A DNA stretch of 64,000 bases from Phialophora verrucosa (Eukaryota > Ascomycota > Eurotiomycetes > Chaetothyriales > Herpotrichiellaceae), in assembly GCA_002099365.1 (NCBI GenBank), contig MSED01000002.1, positions 1,798,001 to 1,862,000 on the forward strand, in the 5' to 3' direction. The notes beneath the pieces are model-generated. The model was given only the letters and a program-made list of their open reading frames with translations, was not told the origin of the DNA and ran no database searches. Below, one piece after another: positions 45,670 through 56,075 of this stretch; the stretch's first letter is position 1, and each line of letters begins with the position of its first letter. Both the position numbers and the translations under genes were made by a program.

Positions 45670-47558
45670 GAACAATAAAGTTGTGGTTTGTGTTCCGTAC
45701 CCTTGCACTGAAGCACCACATTGAAGGTCAGGAACGACAAACATCAAGAACAGAAGAAGCCAGGAAGATGAGGTGGCACAAAATGAAATTGTATCACAGA
45801 ACATTGTATGATAGAGGTCTTTGACGGACAGATGAACTGTACACTTCATGGCAGTCAGTATCATAGCGTCGGTAATGTAACGATACAAATCTTGTTTTCA
45901 ACGAATCTTCCCGGGATCTATAGTACTTGCTCGTGCACTCGTCTACCACCCGGACTTGGTGAAACACACTGGAGGGACCGAACCAGAATACATGAGTTGT
46001 TATTACGCTTGTCTAGTCAAGATCCGTTCGCTCAGATCCAGTCCCTTTACCGCCAAGATGGATTCAGGAACGGCGACAGACCGAGTAAGCCGGAGGTCAA
46101 GGTCAGAGGTGGATGAGCTCTCGCAAGGAGAACAACAGTACAAAAGCGACAAAGATAAATGAGATCGCAATAACCTCAACGGAAGACGATGAGGTCCACC
46201 AAACCTTGACCCGAGCGCTCCGCTGCACACATCCACGAACGCCTCGACCCAAGTCGTGCGCCCTGTCGAGAGCGACGCGAGAGGGGCCGGTCAGTCAGGC
46301 TCACCAAGCGGTATATAGTACGTAGAGCCGCGATCATCACCGCCAAAGTCCCAAGTCGCAGCCAAATGTTACATGTATAGTAAGTAGTATATTGACGGTG
46401 ACCCGAGAGTGCTGGGTCAGACTGGGCGGAACGAGAACGCGGGAATGGGAAAGGAGGAGGGGAAGGGCCTCCGAGGGGGCCTGTCACGACACCATACACT
46501 TACAGACGGGCCTGGCGTTGAGATACTGGATGAAGGACTAGAGATGTCGGGTCGGCGGAAAAGGGAGAAGAGTGAAAGGAGACAGGGGAGAATGCTATGT
46601 TCTCGGGACGGGGTCGTGGACTTGTGGGAGGGAGGCGACGAGGCGAACAGGAGGGTTGTGTCCCCTCCTACTGTGCACACAGGGACGGAGAGATAAGACA
46701 GAGCAATCCCGGGAGAAAGACCTCCTTCAGCCAGCTAGCCGTTGCTGGGCCTCGATCGAGCATGAGGATTTGGTGGATAGTAATTCTTTTCGCATTTTTG
46801 GTCTTCATCTACGTAACTTCCTCATGCATACGTTTCCTCATGCCGGTGACCATGCCCATAATGCCGTATGTCTGATCATTTCTTCACTGCCCATTGTTGC
46901 CCAGCTATCTACCGGGTTGTCCATCCATCCATACATATACACCTTGCACCAGAGCATGCCATATACTGCCATCAGAAGGAAAAGAAATGGAGAAGAGGTC
47001 GGTGACCTCGAAGAATGATCATGTCGATTGTGAACAATGGCATAGGAGGATATATCAAAACGCCGTCGCTAGAACGCTGGTATGAGAACGCTGTGATGAG
47101 GTGATGGTGTCGCGTCATGTCATGTCGTAAAAAAGGTGTAACGGTGGAATTTTGTGCGGAAAAAAGGGGTTGTTGCTGATGGTAATGGTCAAAGACAACC
47201 AATCGCTCTTGCAAAACCCATATATCCAGGCCCATCAAGAACATCTCTGAGACTCTGGTGGCGTCGATGCCAGCACGGCCAGGAGGACGCATATGATGTG
47301 CATGGGTTGGTCAGACATATGAAGAGTGATGCACAACAATATGTTTCGGGATGAGACGCTTCTCACTGCATCCGAGATGTGTGCGGAAGGCTGACCACCC
47401 AGTCTGACCACGAGGCTCAAGGTACCAAGACGGTGGGCCGCGGGTGGTTTTCGTTCACCTCGGCCTTTCCTGAGCGCGAGACGCCGTAGAGTTTGCCACA
47501 ATGGGCTCATTTCTTATATAGCCCCCTATGCTCGCCCTTCAGCATCGTCTTAGCCCCA
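45670..47558. other. Convergent intergenic region
   Basis: About 1.9 kb between the stop codons of the secreted protein (plus) and the alpha/beta hydrolase (minus), presumably 3' untranslated sequence from both. A small hydrophobic frame near 46763-46875 is not supported. No RNA gene or repeat stands out apart from a short CCATCCATCCATACATATAC run near 46920. Confidence 0.5.
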
Positions 47559-49130
47559 TTACAAGGGTAAGACAATGCTCCTTCTCGGCTGTCTCTGGAT
47601 GATTGGGTCGTCGGGATGAAGCGAACTCATTGAACTGAACGGTCCCATACCATCCCTGTCTTGGAAAACTCTGTTTAGGTTCATGGCCGCTTTAGTGTAC
47701 AGCACATCGATGGCCCGCTGGTCTCGGAACGGATTCGGCGACTTGTCCCAGGCATGAGGCACTTGAGGAATCATCTTGCTGTCAATCCGCTTGCCCAGAT
47801 TATCCAGCCGCTCGGCGAAGAGCTGCCCTTCTCGGAGAAGCATGTCCCACTCGCACAGCCACATTTGAATGTCTCGTGGGAGGCCAGTCCGAAGCATTTC
47901 ATCGGGAGCCAGAGACGGAGAGGCATAAGGACTGCAGTGGTCACCGTGTAGATCCGGCGCGGGGAGGTAGGAAAAGTCGAACAAATCGGTAAAGGTCTTG
48001 GACAGGCATTTTTTGGGGTTCCGTGATTCACGTATCTTGCGCGATCGAGACATGGTCCAGTCCAGTAACGGGTACCACGCGACGATGGAGCGTATTTGAA
48101 AAGGCAAGCCTGACTTTTGGCGGACCAAGTTGGAAGTGGAGTGAACAGAGCCTGAAGGCATGGGAGTCAGGAAGTTGTGTGATTCATGGGGGTGATCATC
48201 GTGATCGGTCATATAAGAACCATAGGTGTCGGTGGTCTCAGTGGTAGCGGTACTGCGAGCAGTCAGAGGTCGGGACTTGGTCTTTTCCAGGGCGTTGATC
48301 TTCCGATGGTGTGCCAAGCGCAGAGCTGAGGTAAAGGCCAAGTTACCTCCCGCAGAGAAACCTGAGAGAGCGACATTCGTTTGGTCGATATGGAGTTCCT
48401 CGGCATGCTCGGCCACGAACAGCAGGGCCTCGACACAATCGTCCACCGGGCCGGGGAACGGATGCTCGGGTGCACGGCGATAATTGACGCTGATGAATAT
48501 GGCATTCGTATGCTGTAGGACAACACGTGCCCAATACTTGTCATCTGTTGCTTCACCCAGACAAAACCCGCCGCCATGGAAGTTGACAACACACGGGAAA
48601 CGGTGCAAAGGATCCCGCTGGAGGACCTCGTCGTATATCGAGGGGAGGTAGAAGTATAGCTCAATAGGGACGGTGTCTGTCTCGATACCCCATTTGAAGG
48701 CCGGTTTTGCAGGACGAGGCCATGCCCAGCTATGGAAACACATGCCCAACATCTCCAGAGCCCTCCACCACTTCGCTTTGACCGTCAGCCAACGTCTAGA
48801 CGGGATGTCCTGGGCAGACAGGTGGTGTGACATGGACCGCGGCCGCATACTAAACTGCTGCTCCTCCTCTTCGTTGGAGAATGTATTTGAGAAGACTTCG
48901 GTAAGTGCGTGCTCAGGAGGCTCGAGGTTATGGTTGTGGTGGCGGTGGCCATCTTCAAGTTCGGGTGCGTTGGCGAAGACGATAGTAGGACTCTTGGGTG
49001 TCGCGAAGTCTTGAGCATCAGTGTTCGCTACAATTGTCTCCGGCGGTGACTCGGCGCGCGGCTTTGTTTCTCTCATCTGGATCTCTTCGCCCGGCGGGGG
49101 AATGCTCAGTGGTGAGGGTGTTCGAGGCAT
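47559..49130 (-). CDS. Alpha/beta hydrolase (HSL family), candidate ergosteryl-aspartate hydrolase
   Basis: A single exon, 523 residues. The start is the ATG of MPRTPSPLS (49130); the frame extends upstream only to a TTG. A disordered, phospho-site-rich N-terminus of about 110 residues (with GHRHHNHN) precedes the hydrolase domain. The oxyanion motif VNFHGGGFCLG lies near residue 185, the nucleophile GFSAGGNLA near 259, the acid ECDM-type CEWDMLL near 425 and the catalytic His in VPHAWDK near 457. All are intact. This is the hormone-sensitive lipase/alpha-beta hydrolase-3 group, which hydrolyses esters. A segment rich in Ser/Thr/His separates the nucleophile from the acid. Its head-to-head position with the AspRS-DUF2156 fusion makes it a candidate for the enzyme that removes aspartate from ergosterol. 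A generic esterase is the alternative. Confidence 0.85.
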   Translation of the reverse strand: MPRTPSPLSIPPPGEEIQMRETKPRAESPPETIVANTDAQDFATPKSPTIVFANAPELEDGHRHHNHNLEPPEHALTEVFSNTFSNEEEEQQFSMRPRSMSHHLSAQDIPSRRWLTVKAKWWRALEMLGMCFHSWAWPRPAKPAFKWGIETDTVPIELYFYLPSIYDEVLQRDPLHRFPCVVNFHGGGFCLGEATDDKYWARVVLQHTNAIFISVNYRRAPEHPFPGPVDDCVEALLFVAEHAEELHIDQTNVALSGFSAGGNLAFTSALRLAHHRKINALEKTKSRPLTARSTATTETTDTYGSYMTDHDDHPHESHNFLTPMPSGSVHSTSNLVRQKSGLPFQIRSIVAWYPLLDWTMSRSRKIRESRNPKKCLSKTFTDLFDFSYLPAPDLHGDHCSPYASPSLAPDEMLRTGLPRDIQMWLCEWDMLLREGQLFAERLDNLGKRIDSKMIPQVPHAWDKSPNPFRDQRAIDVLYTKAAMNLNRVFQDRDGMGPFSSMSSLHPDDPIIQRQPRRSIVLPL

Positions 49131-51888
49131 GTTGGTGACCTGAGCGTAGACCAACTACTTGTGTTGCGAGCTGAGATCATCGACCAGATATATCGAGATC
49201 GCCGTAGTCTATGGAGTCTGGCAGATTTCAAATTTCCAATCCCGCCTTTGTTTTTCTAGAGGGGACGGCGGATCGTAAAGGTATTCATCGATGATGACTG
49301 TGGTGAGAGGGAGGGTCAAGTGTCTCCAGGGACAACAGCGGGCGCAGTAATATTAGCCCGGGAGCTGAACTGCGTATGGTTCACGAGGGTGATTGCTGTT
49401 TGAGGAAGTCGTTGCGTTTACGCTCGTCATTTGACAAAATACGAGTAGTGGCAGGAACACTGCGAGTTGGGGGGTTGCGAGCACCAGGATGGTGCAATGC
49501 TCGATCCGGCGTCTTTTGCGAACTGAAATTCGAAGATACATATTCCGCACGTTCTGTGCTAGTCTGGTGCTTATCGGTCGTCGAGCATGACGCGTGTTTG
49601 AGTGTGGCTGTGGGCTCGTTACAGAATCCTGTGTGTTACATGCAGGGCCTCGACGTGGAGAGGCCCGAGGTGATGCCATTTGGGCGATCGTTACTGGCGA
49701 ACTACCGCCCGGACGACGCCAAAGAAACAGCCCGGGACAATGCCAAACAAATCGCAGGCCGCGGAGGGGCTCCCTAGGCATTGTTTAGGCGACAAGGGAC
49801 CAAACCCCCTTCACAGAAATTGCCTCAGCGGCTTGCGCTAAGGTGGCACCACTGCAAATAATTCTTATGACGAGATCATGACTTGTAGAAACAGCCAATT
49901 CACACACCCGAACAGGGCCTTATCATGGGCTCGCTCTTCTACAAAATGCACAGCACAGGCACAGGCACGCAGACGCTACGAGCTACTCTACGGCTCCGAA
50001 TCGGTGCTCAGATTGAAAAACTCGTACTCTGCGCAGCAACATTTCGGAGGCTAAAGGATCACTCATCATGCGGCTCGCGAGGCTTTCAGACCCCTGGACT
50101 CCCGGATGGGACGACCCAGCCTGATGTGGACCGCTGTACCTCGTACTGCGTCCGAGTACACGTGCTCGCAGACATGTATGCATACGCAGTATCTCGGCAG
50201 TTGGCCTTAACGTATCGTCTCTAGTCAGCAATGCGTAAATGAGTGATTGCTCTTAATCGTGCAGCCAGTTTTGTTGTTCGTCGCAGCATATGGTAAAGGG
50301 GGAGACGAGCTCAGGATAAGGCAGGGTGCTTCGATATTCTGGAGCCGCTGTCTCCCCCTTTTTCTCACTGTGCTGAATCCGGAGGAGTGAGGCCCCGTCG
50401 GCCCTGTCAGCTTTGTGTTTCTTCTACCCAACCCGACCCCTGGTAGGATGTGGACAATGTGGTGTCAGCTGAGTATCCCACGGGAGAAGCCGTGATATCG
50501 CCAGAGAATGGAGGAGGGGTTGCGAGCAAGCCGCAAGACCCAGTCAACAAACTACGAGTTAAATACCTTCCATTGCAGACTGACAACGAGCTATTGCTCG
50601 GGAGGGCCTCGTGCCCCTCTCCGGTCGAGTCTCTGGGGTATGCGCGCCACCTGGACCACGCAATGCTGCTTGCTGCTTGATACGCTGAGTCTTGTAGATA
50701 CCGTTTGCATATATTCAACCCTCTTCCTGGCTGCTACAGGAGTTCCTCCTCCTCCTTCCACTGATGTCGCTCACTTCACCTGTTGTCAGGCTGATTTCAG
50801 ACCCAGTGGATTCCAGGTACCTCTCTGTCCCTATTTCCAGTCACTTGAGTAATCCAGCCCTCGAAGGTCCCCACGCGCTTCACGTGATCATGGCCGAAGG
50901 GGCGGAAGGGTCGAGTTCGAGTAGACAGCGCCTCGCAGCCCAGCGATGAGAGCCACAGCAAACCCGACGTCTGTCCGTCAACACGACCTGGGCCGGACGC
51001 GGGCTTCAGTTTGGAGGGCCTCGACGGCCTTACCTCAGCAAGTGCGAAGAACAAGGAGGCCGAAGTGAGAATGATTCAGGGAACCGTTACCTCACAGGAG
51101 AGCGCAACCGGGCCAGTGATTGGATGATGTGGTACCCCACCTATCACCTTACTCAGCCGGCTACAGCTCGATGAAAGATTGTACCGCAGTTGTGCAGCGG
51201 AAGAGTACACTAACAGGCCAACAGAAAGCAGTGGATATCCACCGAATTAGACCGACGAAAAGACTCGGAGCGAGCTGGTGGTGCGAGTGTTTGAAGCGAT
51301 GAGAAAAGGTCCGAGGGGCTGCTGCCGGGTCAGTAGACTTCTGACATCCGTCCACAAAGTGAACTGTGCGGCCTTCCGAGCTTCCGGCTTCAAGCTTTGA
51401 ACAAAGCAACAGCAGCCTCTCTTGATCCTCTGTCTGTCCATGCTTCTGTTGCAGTTTCCCTTGTTGCAATAGCTGTCACTGCACGGTGACAGCGTGTTGG
51501 AGTTGTTGAAACTCTTGCCAATCTTATCGCATTTCGAACTTTCCCTCTTCCCCTCGTTCCTCCCGCAGCCCCTCCATCCGTCCCAGCCTCTTATTTCGCG
51601 ATCGCCTGAACCGTGCGTCGAGAGCCACGGCCACCTCGACGCACAGAGTCTGTCCATTGACGCTGCTGTGTCGGCAGCTTTGACCGTTAGAACCGAGTCA
51701 TCGACGCCTGATCACTCAGGTACAACGTAATCAGGATTCCCTTTCCAGAGGTCGATCTCCTCGCTGGACCCGCTATCCTAAAATATCTCAGGCCAGCGTC
51801 AGTTCAATCTTGTTCAAACTCATAACTTCAGCGGCAAGGACTTCCCTCTCTCTCACAGAAAGAGCATTATCCTTCGTCCTGCTTCATC
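49131..51888. promoter_or_regulatory. Long divergent region between hydrolase and AspRS-DUF2156 genes
   Basis: About 2.76 kb between head-to-head start codons. It is unusually long for a shared promoter in this window and holds no supported exon. Frames are short and overlapping. The last 400 bp before 51889 are C/T-rich, as often seen in 5' leaders of highly expressed fungal genes. Confidence 0.5.
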
Positions 51889-54882
51889 ATGTCCGTCCTT
51901 CGAAAGCTCTCCAAGCATGTCCATCCAAACGGTGGCACCGACAGCCCCAAGCACGCCGATGGCCACTCCACTCCCCTCTCCTCCCAGAGCCCCGGCCCTC
52001 ACCGACGCTCTCTTGCTCAGTTCCTGCACCTGGGCGACAAGTCATCGGATTATACCTCCAGTGACAATGAGTCCGAGATGAGTGATTTCGACAGTGATGG
52101 CATGAGCAAGAATGCGCAGAAGAGGGCAATTGCGAAACAGAGAAAACGCGAACATCGCTCTAAGCTGAGCCTCGACCATCGCGATGACTCCGAGGAGCGC
52201 ATCAAGAAGAGACTGGAAGAAGCTGCCAAAGTCGAGACGGATGAAATGAAGGCCCGTTACGGCGACCTTCCTCTGATGCAGTCAACCACCCATAACACGC
52301 AGCACCGCCTCGACATCAGCACAATCACCGATGAGATGGTCGGCCAGGAAGTTGTATTCCGGTGCAGATTGCACCATGTCCGAAGCATGGGGGCCAAATT
52401 GGTCTTCCTCATCTTCAGACAACAGATTTCCACCATCCAAGGCGTCCTTGTCGAGGAACCAGGCAAGGTCTCGGCTATTATGATCCATTGGGCGGAACAT
52501 CTGCGTACGGGCAACATCTTGCTCGTCAAGGGCGTTTTGCAGAAGCCGCAGATACCTGTCAAGTCTGCTTCTATCCACACCGTGGAGATCAAGGTCTCCA
52601 ACTTGCACGTTGTCGTGAGACGTGCAGAGCCTGGTATATTTGCCCCAGTTCTTGTCGAATTTTCCCTTGCTGACCATGACTAGTTCCCTTCTCTGTGCAA
52701 GAGGCAGAATTGACGATTCTTGATGACAATGAGAAGGTCGATGGCCGCCAGAGTCAGATCCCTGACCGTGTAAGGCTGGCGAACCGAATTATGGATCTAC
52801 GAACCGCCACCTCCCAGTCCATTTTCCGCATTCAGGCCGCTGTGGGAAACCTTTTCAGGACTACTCTCGACGAGCAGCGCTTCGTGGAAATCCACACGCC
52901 CAAACTTCAGGGTGCCGCGACCGAGTCCGGTGCATCGGTCTTCAAGGTCAATTACTTTGGTCGTCGGGCCTTCCTGGCACAGTCTCCTCAGTTGGCGAAG
53001 CAGATGGCCATTGCGTCCGATTTCGAGCGAGTCTACGAGATTGGCGCCGTCTTCCGAGCAGAGAACTCTAATACCCACCGCCATTTGACCGAATACACCG
53101 GTCTTGATCTCGAAATGGCTATTGAGGAGCACTATCATGAAATGATGGATATCATTGACCATACCCTCAAGACCATCTTCAAGGGCATTTACACCAAGTA
53201 CCGTACTGAAGTCGAACTCATCAAGGAGCAATTCCCCAGCGAAGATCTCGTATGGCTGGAGGAAACACCAAGAATCCCCTTCAAGGACGCGGTACAGCTC
53301 CTTACCGACTCGGGTTGGCTGAACGAGGATGGGGAACCAGTCTCAGCTCTTGAAGATTTGGCTACTCGAGACGAGATTCGATTGGGCGAGCTCATGAAGG
53401 AGAAATACAAGACGGATTACTACATCCTGGATAAGTTCCCCCGATCCGCCAGACCTTTCTACACCATGCCAGACGCCCAAGATGAACGCTATACAAACTC
53501 TTTTGATGTGTTTGTCCGTGGTCAAGAAATCATCTCGGGAGGTCAGCGTATCCACGAATCCAAGATGCTCGAGGACAATATGCGTATGGTCGGCATCGAC
53601 CCCGAAGATATGGCCGAGTACATGGAAGGTTTCAAATGGGGTGCCCCGCCTCACGCTGGCTGTGGTGTTGGTCTGGAACGAATTGTCATGCTTATCCTCA
53701 AGCTCGGTAATATTCGTCTGGCTTCGTTATTCCACCGAGATCCCAAGTCATTCCCTGCCAAGCCGGTGGTCGAGAAACTCAGACACCCAGAAGCGGATAC
53801 CTTGAACCCTGTCTGGAAACAGGAACGGGGCCGCGAGGTGGCTGTCGAAGACCGGAAGCTACCTGATCTCTATGATCTCATTGCCAATTATGGTGATGCG
53901 ACTTCGACCTCGTGGGGCGATGAGCGATACCAGATCTGGCGCCATGCAGATACTGGCGCCGCAGTGTGCTACGTCCCCGAGGGTCATTATGCTATTCTTC
54001 CAGGTGACCCTCTGTGCCACCCGAGCCAGTACTACAGGATTGTCGTATCTTTCCTCCAGTGGTTGAAGAAGGAGACCCGGCTGAAGCCTCTCTGGCTTCT
54101 GATTAGCCCCGAGCTGGAGGAAGTCCTTGGTGAGAGGTTGGGCTGGAAGACTCTCTCTTGTGTGGCCGAAGAGCGTGTTGACCCCCACAAGAAGTCTGCC
54201 GAGTCTGACCCGGAAGTCGCCAGGAAGATTCGCAAGGCTCAGAGTGACGGAGTTAAGATCACCGACTTACCTCATAACGAACCCGTCCCCGAGAGCATCA
54301 AAGAGCGTACCAATGCTAGGGTCAAGGATTGGTTGGCGAATCGCAAGGGTACTCAGATTCACTTGTCGAACATTGATCTCTTCCGGGATGAGAAGCACAG
54401 ACGCTATTTCATCGCCGAAGACAAGGACGGCAACATCTGCGGTGTTGCCGTCATGGCTGAGATTGCTCCCAAGAAAGGATGGCAAGCCAAGTACACTTTG
54501 GACTTCCCAGGAGCACCATCAGGGACCATTGAATACATCACTACGCATGCGCTCAACGCTGCTGCGAACGCGGGCGTGCCTAGCGTTACTTTTGGAGGCG
54601 GTGCCGCCAGCCATTTGACCCCGGGACATCACATGAGTGGCGCCAAGGTCAAGATGTTGCAGGCCACCTACGATGCCATCGTCAAGCAGTTCAATCTGGC
54701 CAGGAAGTCCGAATTCAGAGAGAAGATGGGCGCTGTGGCGGATCCCATCTGGATCGCTTATCCTCCGCACGGGCTTGGTTCTAGAGGTATCAAAGCTATC
54801 ATGCGGTAAGTTCTCATCGGTTCTCCCTTGCTGAGATGTTACTGACACAAATGTCCACAGGTTCTTCCAGGATGAGCCTTAG
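51889..54882 (+). CDS. erdS: AspRS-DUF2156 fusion: ergosteryl-3beta-O-L-aspartate synthase
   Basis: Three exons, 51889-52633, 52684-54805 and 54861-54882, encode 962 residues. The first intron uses GTATAT...TAG with a CTGAC branch. Residues about 1-130 are a polar, basic extension. About 145-250 is the OB-fold anticodon-binding domain. About 270-600 is the class II AspRS core with QSPQLAKQM, motif 2 FRAENSNTHRHLTEY, GGQRIHESKML and motif 3 GCGVGLERI. About 640-955 is a DUF2156 (double GNAT-like, MprF-type) domain with SPELEEVLGERLGW, RKIRKAQSDGV, KYTLDFPGAPSGTIEY and WIAYPPHGLGSRGI. This fusion is the fungal enzyme described in Aspergillus fumigatus that charges tRNA-Asp and transfers Asp to the 3beta-hydroxyl of ergosterol. 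Both active modules look intact. An ordinary cytosolic AspRS should exist elsewhere in the genome. Confidence 0.93.
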
Positions 54883-56075
54883 AAAGGTGCAAGGTCTTCG
54901 CGTCCCCGGGTGAAATCCAACTTCAGCTTCCGAATGACCCAAGGGAAGAAGTCGGTGATGAGTAACGTCAAGCATATCGTCTTGGGTATTCCATGGAGCT
55001 GGTATCTGAAGTTCGGCCAGTCGGAAGCGAGGGTCTCTCGAGCTTGATATATTGCTGTGACAATACACGCAGACCAAACAATAAAGAGACCGCAGTGCAG
55101 AGAAGAAGCTGAGGTTTGAGAATAATCTGTGGAGAGATCTCGAAAGGCTGGATGGACTATGGATGAAAGAACACTTCCCCCCCCTTTGTTCGTTGCTCTT
55201 GTTACCCCCCTGATGTCGTTGGATGAAATCTTTCAGATACCACACATAGCACAGCACAGCACAGCACAGCACATCGCAATTGAATCTTCGCTATGCAATA
55301 AAGACCACCCGTCCTTACGATCTTAAGCTCAAGATGAAACTGCCCTGGTTACCACGGCGGCGTCGTATGGTCGACGAGGGCTCGACCTCAAATGAAGGGC
55401 ATTAGAGACCGGAACTACCGTAGGAATGCTATACAAAACGTTTAGTCACGTTCACCAGCACCTTTCCCCCTTTCCCTTTTCCTCGTCACATGCCATACAA
55501 TGCAGAACGCTCCACGCTCAAGAACACAACGCGCGCTTCGCTCAATAGCTCAAACCGAGGACTACCGTATCATCACCATCAACACAGACAGGCCCTTGGA
55601 TCCTCCACAATGCGTTATCGTCCGACCCATTGCGACAAATTGTGAGTCCTCAAATCGCAAGAAGACGTCATTCACATCGTTTGAGAGCGCGTTACGTCGA
55701 CGATCGATCGACGCTCACTCACTCGCTGTGCTGTGACGCTACCACTGTTCGATTCGATATGTTCTCCATGGCTGCTTGTTTTTCAAAGTTTCGCAAAGTC
55801 GAAAAGATAGGGTGGGGTGTTTTGGCGTGGCGTGGCGAGTGCTATTGCGTTCAAGCTTTTCGAAGCACAGTGATAGAGTCGAGACTAAGCTAAAGCTTTG
55901 CATTCTGTATTCATTTGTGTCTTGGTGTCGATGTAAGTGAGCTTGACTTGGTTTGACTTCGCTTGGCCTGGCTTGGCTTGAGATCAACGGTGCCAGTCGA
56001 AGGGGAAGGCAGATCGTCACTCTGGGCTCAGCACATCACGGTACGGCGTGCGGTACCTGAAGCAAGCTCTGGAAG
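54883..56075. other. Convergent intergenic region with a short microsatellite
   Basis: About 1.2 kb between stop codons of the AspRS-DUF2156 fusion and the Wss1-type protease. No supported exon. It holds an (ACAGC)n tract and a CTTGGCTTGG-type run near 55950-55980. Confidence 0.5.
55246..55272. repeat. (ACAGC)n microsatellite
   Basis: Four to five tandem ACAGC pentamers, the first imperfect (ATAGC). Intergenic. Confidence 0.8.

Noticed and set aside
46763..46875. Small hydrophobic 37-residue frame (MRIWWIVILFAFLVFIYV...)
   Set aside because: Could be a membrane peptide, but it lies in the convergent 3' region, overlaps two other frames and has no supporting signal.
49131..49154. N-terminal extension of the hydrolase to 49154
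   Set aside because: The upstream frame begins with TTG, not ATG; the first ATG is at 49130 and gives a sensible start.
52634..52683. Premature end of the AspRS protein at about 52683
   Set aside because: The stop lies within a 50-nt intron (GTATAT donor, CTGAC branch, TAG acceptor). Splicing restores the conserved AspRS sequence in frame.
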